From: Notospermus geniculatus
Lineage: Eukaryota > Nemertea > Pilidiophora > Heteronemertea > Lineidae
Assembly: GCA_002633025.1 (NCBI GenBank)
Contig: NMRB01000212.1
Coordinates: 152,193 to 216,192 of the forward strand
Reading direction: 5' to 3'
Length of the DNA: 64,000 nt
Each line of letters begins with the position of its first letter. Within the stretch, counting starts at the first letter, position 1. The position numbers and the translations under genes are program-made. Shown in pieces: positions 52,701 to 61,700 of this stretch. The notes below the pieces were generated by a model. That model had not been told where the DNA came from, did not search any database, and saw only the letters and a list, made by a program, of their open reading frames with translations.

Positions 52701-55700
52701 CTTCTATAAGAAATCACAGCTGTGCTCTGGGTGGGAATCAACAACAAGCACGCAGTGTGCGAATGAAAATATAATAAAGCGGACCTACCTAAGACTTGTA
52801 TAATCCACTGCATGACCGTAATCCTCAATGCTAACCATCCAGTTGCTGAACGTTTCCCTCATTTTCGGTCTGGTAGACTTCAAATCCTCCGCCGCTGTGT
52901 GAATTGATAATAAATTGATTCTGTCCTCCAGTATGATGGCATGAACTAATAGGCCTAATGAAATACTGTCGGTAGGTCAGTCCAACATGTTGGTGGCACA
53001 GGACTCTGATGTGGTTTATCGATCTGAATCGCTGTCACAGCTCCGGTAACACTGAGCTTGCAGCAGCACTTGCGTCTAATGAAAAGCCTGTTTGGACAAT
53101 TATTGGTTGGTGTGAGAAAGATATAGATGGCTCTACTGAATGAAAACAAGTGGAGCATGATTAGTTGCCTTGGTAATGGATGAAACGCCTGGAGCTGGAT
53201 CAACGGGTTAAGTTCAGACTGATTCAATGATAGTAACAGTTTTTAGGGACGAAACTTATAAAAAACTGGGAACTAGAGTGAGGTAAATTTGAAAACCTAA
53301 CATTTGTTGCAAATTTTCTACTGCTTATGCAGTGGGAGACCATCTGTGGTCAAGTATGTTTTGCATAACACGATGACTGATGTAAGCTGTAATATTAGAG
53401 ATACCTCAATCGGGAATACGTAATGGCAAAGTGGACTGATGCATAGATAGGACATGAGGTGATCCATCACGATATGTGGCCTGTGTGTCAACAGGACAGA
53501 TTATAAAAGCCTTCTCCCACTGCATAATGCACAATTAAAGCTTGGCTTTAGCAGAACCATCATTTCATGGATTAGCTTATGATGCACCCGCTGAAAGTTA
53601 GAGGTAGGCCTAATCTTGGTTGTGGTTGAATTGCCCGCATTTTGACACTTCAAAGGCAGGACACCCCAAGTTTGTGTCAGCCAAATGTCCATTTTGTCGT
53701 TTGATACCTGTTCTGTCCTGTCGGTAATGGTGATGGTAGCTAAAAAAATATGGTGCTGGCTTCTAAGACGATGTGGATTATCTGCCTGTCAGTAGGCGTG
53801 GTGCCATATTTGGATCTCATCTTTTGACGACCTATTTTCTGCCAATCTCAAAGGGTGAGGGAGATCATCCACGGCACCGGAAAGGGGCAGTTAGCTGGAA
53901 GTATGCCTGGATTTAGAGGCTCGTTTGGCTCCAAAATGTATAGAAACCGACGGGAGCAGCCTTCCTCCCTCCCCTGCCCCCTTGCAGAAACGTGGGTAAG
54001 GGGCTGTGAAATGCATCACTTTCACCTTTGTCTCAAGGAATTCTATATTCTGTTGTCAATGGTAACGGAAGTTGCCTGAAACCACGGTTGATTTTGATGT
54101 TGAGTCATTCATCTGTATCTCGTCTGCCGCTGGCGACAGATCCCCCGGGACAATCAAAATGGATCTCTCCACCGTGAATCAGTGCACATCATCAAGACAA
54201 TCAATACCATGATGGCCGATCAATATTCTGATATCTCCACTCCATTTCGTATTGGCTCCGCAGCATTTAGATGTTCCATCGGATTGATGGGGGTGGTTGT
54301 TTAGGAGTGTGGGACCTGAACGATCATGTAGAGCTTATCCCGTCTGAGTCCTGCATCAGGGCTGTCAGAGTGGCACAGTGGTAATGTTCAGTGCTTGTCA
54401 CCTCAGAAATTTGGGGTTTGACCCCAGTATAGACCATGTGCAGCGACGATTATGACGTCACCGCGATGACGAGATGCCGCCATTTTGGACGGCACGTCCA
54501 ACACATTTGTAGCGTCGGATGCCGTCGAAAATGGCTGACGTGCGAATTATGACGTCAATGATGACGTCACGTGCACATGGTCTATAACCCATTCTTCATG
54601 TACAGACTCAACAGCACTGAAGCTTCTCTCGGCACTCCTGTTCTGCCTTCTGTCATGTCATTTCTGGACATCAGATCACCCAGTATTGTCTAAACAGCAA
54701 ACAATGCCATATTTGGCAATCATTCAAGTTTTAAAAAGCAGAGGAAGAACTTACTGCAACTGCTGTATGATATTCCCTGATATCAAGTTGAGAAATATGA
54801 CAAAAACAGCAAAACGTGATATTTTTGTTGCTGAACAATTGCACTCTATCATTGTGTATGATGCTATGCTGAATCTGCATCCTCCCTCTCTGCCTCAGCA
54901 GATGATGAAAGTGATACTTCATTACACCGCCCTTCCCCTCGGGCGGCCATGACTTTATATCATGTATTGTTCCAATTCTCATGATTAATCGGCATGAAAA
55001 TCTTGAATGTTGTATGCCATCTATCATGGTTGCCTCCCAGTGGTATCTCAGCAGCAGCGCGGAGGATGCTCTATTGGATGATGTCAGATGCTGTAGACAT
55101 CATGGTCATGCAAGAACTGGTTTTTGATGAGATGAGATCTACAGTGGAGTGGGAATCTCCACTGGTCTGTTTCAGTTTTGTACACAGGGAAAATGACGTA
55201 CATCTGGCGGACATATGGCGTATATACGGCATATGTCCGCCAATCCTGGTTGCGTAAATATACCGTATATAAAAGTAGCTAGATTCAATTTGTACGTCGT
55301 CATATGTACGCGGGATATATGGCGTATGCCGTACGTATGCCATGTACGGCATATACTCGGCGTGCATATTTTTCCGTACGTAAGCCATACGTACACTGGA
55401 CATCCAGAGGATGATCCATTGTACTATACGGCGGATATAAAAGTAGCTGTACGTCTGCCGTATGTACGTCATTTTGCCTGTGTAGTTCTAAGTCAAAGAC
55501 CATTGCATTGGTTCCATTGCGTCCGAATATTGTGAGGCTCTTTGCATTCAATGCTTCTGGTACCAACTGTGTCGATGTCTGGCTTTGTGAAATCTCACCG
55601 ATAATGCGGAAATGTTTATCATGTTCCAGCCAATAGCAACAGACTGCGCCGACAAGCAGTGCAAAATACTTCCTGATATCTGTATCGAGCACTTACATAG

Positions 55701-58700
55701 CACCCTCAGTCATGTCGGTGACAAGCCACGAACCGTGATAGTTCTCTCATCTGACAGTTCCTGAATCCCAGGCAGTGTACTTGAGATAAGACAAAACATG
55801 ATGTCGAGACTCACCTTATCAAAAATACAAATGGGGGTCTATCAGAGCAATAAGATTCAACAGTCATGGAAAAACTGGCTTCCCTTGATGGCGAATTAAA
55901 CTTTGACACTGCTCTGTAACGAAATCAATGAACTGTAAACATAATTGTGTGGATGAATTGAATAGCAAAACTTTTCTGACATGCTTGACGATACGTTTTA
56001 AAACTAGAACACTGAACAACTGAGCAAGAAATGTCCTTTTGGTGCCTGATCCTGATAGCCTCCCGATCGTGATTTTGTCAGGAACTGCTCTAAAGGGTTA
56101 AATTAAAACCAGGAAATATCCTGACTATTTCATGTTTGATGTAACTATCGAGTCATCTGATTGATAACGGTGACCCCGACTCACAGCTGATATCTCTTGA
56201 TAACTACCATTGTGTGTACACATCATTATTGCCTCTCGTTGCTTCCAGGCAAAGCAATGCTTCCTTGCCTACCATTGCCTTCCCCAATGTCAGTCTATCA
56301 CTAACGCTAAAGGAATGCGACTACCTAGTCTGGTCGTGGTAATTCTTACACAAAATGGCTGAGGGAAGGTATACGCATGTTACATTTCCGGCTGAGAATC
56401 CACGGCCTCAGTTACAGAGGGATGCATTGTGTATTCGAGGTAGGGCCTTCCCTGATATTGGCTTCGGTCTCTTTTCATCCGTTCGTGACAGTAGCCTGTG
56501 TTTGTAGAATTCCCATTAATTTCTCATCGTGATAGATTAGAGTATGTATCGATAGTTGGAGACATGTTTCACGGCTTGAGATAGATGGATCACTCTGACT
56601 CATCTATTGTGGGCTTAGCTATGGTTCTACCCTTTGTGTCGGTCTTAAATATCCCTGACGCAGGGCTTTAGATATATGCAGGAGAATTGGGGTAAAACAC
56701 TCCTTGAAATCAAGAAACACGAATTTCAGGTTTGAAGGAGTCACAGGTCACAATGATGAAACTGTTGTTTTTCACTGTCCACCATCCGTGGGTGTGTTGT
56801 TCATCCCTCCCTCCTGTTTCTCTGAACATTGTGATTCCAGTGTGGTATGTTTCAGCCTGTCAAGTTGGTGTGATTATCTGACTTTTCCTTCCTTGATGTC
56901 TTGATGTAGAGTGTGCTCTGTCCGTCTCACTTACCATGTCAAAACTTTTCAGTCTGTTCTTTCAAGAACAGCCAGTCCTGAGGTAATGCGTCACCTCGCG
57001 CATACAGTGGGAGAAAGGAATTGGTGCTAAGATTAGGAACCACTGACTTCCTCGGGATGCAAACAGCCTACATGATTGTAGCTGCAGTTCAGGAACCAGT
57101 GTTACAGGCTATGCAATTTCACATCTTACCTGGATAGTAATGCAACGGTATCACCTCTTTCTCTTTTTAGTTATGCGCCTGACCAAACCGGCTCTGACCT
57201 TGAATCACCCTATAACATGTGATCTCAGTGACCTTCCCAAAGACTCCTTCAGCCAAGTGTTAAAGAATGACCTATCAACCGTGCAAGATGCTCCCAACCT
57301 TGGCATTGGGGAACTCATGACACTTCCTCAGAATTTTGGGTAGGTTTTCACAGGTTTGAAGGGAGGCGAGCCCCAAACCAATACTTTTCACTTGTAAACA
57401 TGTTGATAATGACAGATCATCGCTCTTGTCTTGATTCGGTTTCACATGGTCATGGGAGAGTGTCCGGAATACGACTCCCCACCCCAGCCCTACTACCACC
57501 CAGTGTGTATACAAAGTATACAAAGAAGTGACCAACAGCTCCTTTGATACCGCTAGTTGATTTTGAGCGGAAAGACTACATTGCCTTTGACAGAGAACTT
57601 CTTTTTTCAGGAACATCTTCCTTGGTGAGACGTTCTCCAGTTACATCAGTGTACACAATGACAGCATGCAGACGTGTCGGGATGTTATGGTCAAGGTAAG
57701 ATAGAAGCAGACGATATATCACTACATCACTGTAACTCGTGGTGAAAAAACAGGTTTATATTGAATACTTGAATCAAATCCTTAATAATCAGTGACAGCT
57801 GTCTGTTTGATTTATGAATTGATTGAAAGATTGACATGATGAACTCAGAACACAAGATAAAGAAATCACTTTATTGTATTGTTGGTGTTGTTGGGTTTTT
57901 GTTGTTGTTGTTGTTGTTTTCCATTTGTTTCAGAAGGTGTCTAGGAAGAGAATCTAAGAATAAAAGATAAAAAGAACTCAATTTGTTGTTGTTCTTGTTG
58001 GTGTTCATTTGTGAAATATGATTTTCTCACATTTCAAACTAACCACGGCCGCAGCCACTTTATGTCGTCTTCCTCAGAAATAATGAAACAATGTTTTTGT
58101 GCTATCATCATGCACGGTTACTCTGGCCAATGAAAGCCCTCTCTCATTGCTGTTCATCATCTTGTTACAAGAGGAGTGGTGAGATGATGTTACACTTTTT
58201 CTGTTGTCAATTGTTTCTGCTGCAACTGTTTTCAGCCATATTTCACACGTTATTTTGTCTGCGTCATGATGGCGTTTATCATCATCCTTATTACCGCCAT
58301 ATTCCCATTTTTTGAAAATCGTAGCACTTGTCATTCTGCACATTACATTTATAACAAATATTCACTAGAGAGGGTTGTTTGCTATAGCAGACTTGTGTTT
58401 TATGTGTTTTGTTTCTGTTTTTCCGAAGATTTATGATTCACAATTGTTTATTGGGCTACTAAGTACCATCTTCATAATGCATAGCCACAGAGTGCCTGTT
58501 GTGATATGTTTCTGTAAGTGTATGAGTTCAACAGTAAAAACTTGGTGGTATCACAACAGATAATTTATTTCATGGGCCTGAATTCAGGATCTTTGACACC
58601 GTGTCTGGCCCCCAGAGAAGGTGGTGGTTAGTGTTGTTGTATACTTTCCTTGTGCAAGGTTTTTGACCCAGGTTGCTTTTGTCTCTCCAGCTAGGAGTAT

Positions 58701-61700
58701 AAAATGAGTACACAACAAGAGTAGATGTCAGATTGGGTAATTCCTATGAGCCCTGGGTTCTATGTGTCCCCGCTTCTTGCCAGTCTCTGTGGGTCCCGGA
58801 GCCTTTGTCCCAAAACCTTTATGTCCAGGGTTGTAAGTCTCCCAGATTTAGGACTCGTAGATATTGGGTTCGTTAGGTTACGTTAGGCTTCAGATGTCAG
58901 TGTTAGGGTTAGGCCTATAATGTGCAGAATTGTTTAGACTTTCTAACGTGTACCACTATGTCCCTTGCTTCTTTCTGAAAAAGAAGCTTCTAGTAACCAG
59001 GGCAGATGGAACTGGTACCCACTGAACCTTGGGCACGAAGAACCAGGGACACAAAGAACCCAGCAGATGCAAAGGAGTGTCCCGAGTAAATGACTATAGA
59101 GCCTGAAGGTGTCTCCATAGTCAAACCTTCCGCTCATGCTGCAGGGAGTCATGTTTGTAGCATTATTCCCATTTTGACCTGTGTCATTGAAGAACTTTCC
59201 TAAAATTATCTTACAGTAGCAGATTGTGTCAGCGATTATTCCAACACCAACTTGCATCCACTTGGTATGCCCAAGTGATATGAGTTAATGTATTTGTTAG
59301 GTTTTTCTTCGGCTAATGCATTCATTCCATTCATTTTGTTCCGTCACCGGTGATCATTGGATGTGGATAATACTCTCGTGATGAATTATTCAATGGCCAC
59401 TTATGTGGTCAGTTTCCAGGGCTGTCGAAATAGAGCAGTGGAAACATCGGGGCCTGATACATCTCCGGTTGGGAGTTGGAAATCGCGACCCTTGAGTGGA
59501 CTGGCTCTCCTTGACAGTGCTGTGCTCAGGTTTCCTCCTGCAATACTTTGTCCTAGTTGTCATGGAGCCCATCCTCTGTATCTAGCTGTCCACTGCATGC
59601 CAAATCAGCCAGCTGAGCCATGTTTAGGGTCGGTGCGTTGATTGGAATAGTTCTCTGACTCACTCAATCAGACAACACCGATGAAAATGTCAATATGCGA
59701 GATTGCCCGCTGTTCTGCCTGACCTTGAGGTCACGCTTCTTTGCTGGGTGATTGATCATGGCACTAAAAATAGAAAATACAGCAACAAAACTGAAGCACA
59801 TTTCTTCAATATTTCGTCCATTTTAAGCCTTGTCCATTTTGAGCCCTCTCCATTTTGTCCAGATCTCTCATCTTCTGATGGCCAACCAAATACACGCCTC
59901 TCGTCATCCAATGGTTGTATTGGATAGCGGACATTCATAGTGATGTTGGTACAAATATGAAACCAATGTCAATAATGTGATTTAGGGATGTCGGAATTCC
60001 GCTCCAGGCAATCAGGGGAGTGGACTAATCTAATGAAGATATTAGTCACCTTTTAATGTATTGTGGCTATCTGGCTTGATCACCATAACACGCTGCCCCA
60101 GGATCAATTTGTACTTTTAACTCTTTCAGTGTCCAAAACCTGTTTTAAAGGCCCAGTCTTGTCATATCATATCACCGACCCTTTCAACACTTTCTTCGAA
60201 TTCTTTCAAATTGTGATGGTTGGAACCTTGTTTTTCCAGGCCGACCTACAGACGAGCCTTCAGCGTCTATCCCTCTCTGGAACTAGCAATGAACCAGTGC
60301 CTGAGCTGCCACCAGATTCAAGCATCGATGATGTCATACACCACGAAGTCAAGGAACTCGGCACACATATGTAAGAGTGTCATGGCAATCTACATGTAAC
60401 TCTCAGGTTAAGCAATCAACAGCCTCTGTACATACTCCATCTCAGTACTTTGAATCCCTCATCGTTGTACTTTGGCGCAAATACACTAAATATTGGATCA
60501 TCATGTCAACATTGCATGTCACAATTTTCAGTTCATTTCTTTGTTTTTCAGACTAGTGTGTGCAGTAACTTATACTACAGCTGCCAGTGAAAAGATGTAC
60601 TTCAGAAAATTCTTTAAATTTCAGGTAAACATTGCATGGTTCTCACACTAATTAGCCTGTAAAACTTTTTCCTGAGTTCAGTTATTGTTATATTTCCAAG
60701 AAAATGATCCCACTAGTTTTCTGCCTTTGTCACCAAATCATTTCTGAGATGGTCCCTACAAAAATGGAAGTGAAAGACAACATTGCACCTCAAATGCCGG
60801 CCCCAAGAAACATGCGGCGAATCGGTATCCATGACAACTCATTATAAGAGATTGCTGTCTGTCAGCTCGTCACCCAAAGTTAAATTTCTAATCCAGTTAT
60901 CCTGACCTCGGCTGCCTAGCGAGTATTTCTCCTCTTAGTAAATGTCAAAATAATCAATTTAAAATCTGGCTGAAAACTAATGGAAATAACATCAGGGAAT
61001 TGTGTAGAAGATATAGACAACTTGTAGAAAAAGCACCAGGTGTCGTGGATTGTCCACTGGATGTGATTTTAGGATGTGCGTGTTGTGACCATCATCTTTC
61101 CAAATCAAAATGTTGTCTTTGTTTTCCAGGTGCTGAAGCCGCTGGATTTGAAGCCTAAATTCTACAATGCTGAGGTGAGGATTGATGGGGTGTATCTTGT
61201 CAGAAATCCTGATCGATATTGACTTATGGCTGCTGCATGGCTAAATATGTCCCAACTTGTGTTACCAGTTTTGTCATTTTCGAATGTCCAGTCTTATCAT
61301 GAGTAATGCTCTGTTTTGCTAAGCATCTTGTCTGTTTCTTGTCCACTGGGAGATCGTTTACATAATAACCACTTCACGTGGCATTTGGTCCAATTTTATG
61401 ATTCGCAGAATACTACATTGTCAGGTTAATATGGACTTTCCTGGCCAAAGTAGTGAGAGCGACATCTTATTTCTTTGGGCCAGAAAAGTCCTTATTGGCT
61501 TGAAAATACGGTCTTGCTTTTGTGAATAAAGTAAATATCGCCCTCTATTGTCTCATCTTTATTGTAAACTGTATATTGATGACCATATTCACTTGTTCCA
61601 CTTAGTATCATAATTGCCTCTTGTTGTACCTTCTTCCTTGACCAGGCTGTGTTACTTTGCTCGTTATCCAAATCAGTCATCTCCTCACATTATGTTTCCA

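Larger units (their letters stand above)
43874..57170. other. TRAPPC13 intron 1, 3' third: repeats only
   Basis: Outside the minisatellites, hairpin elements and SINE-like pieces listed separately I find no exon on either strand. Runs of ordinary AT-rich sequence fill 46531-49046, 49121-50559, 51770-54364 and 55483-57170. Confidence 0.55.
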
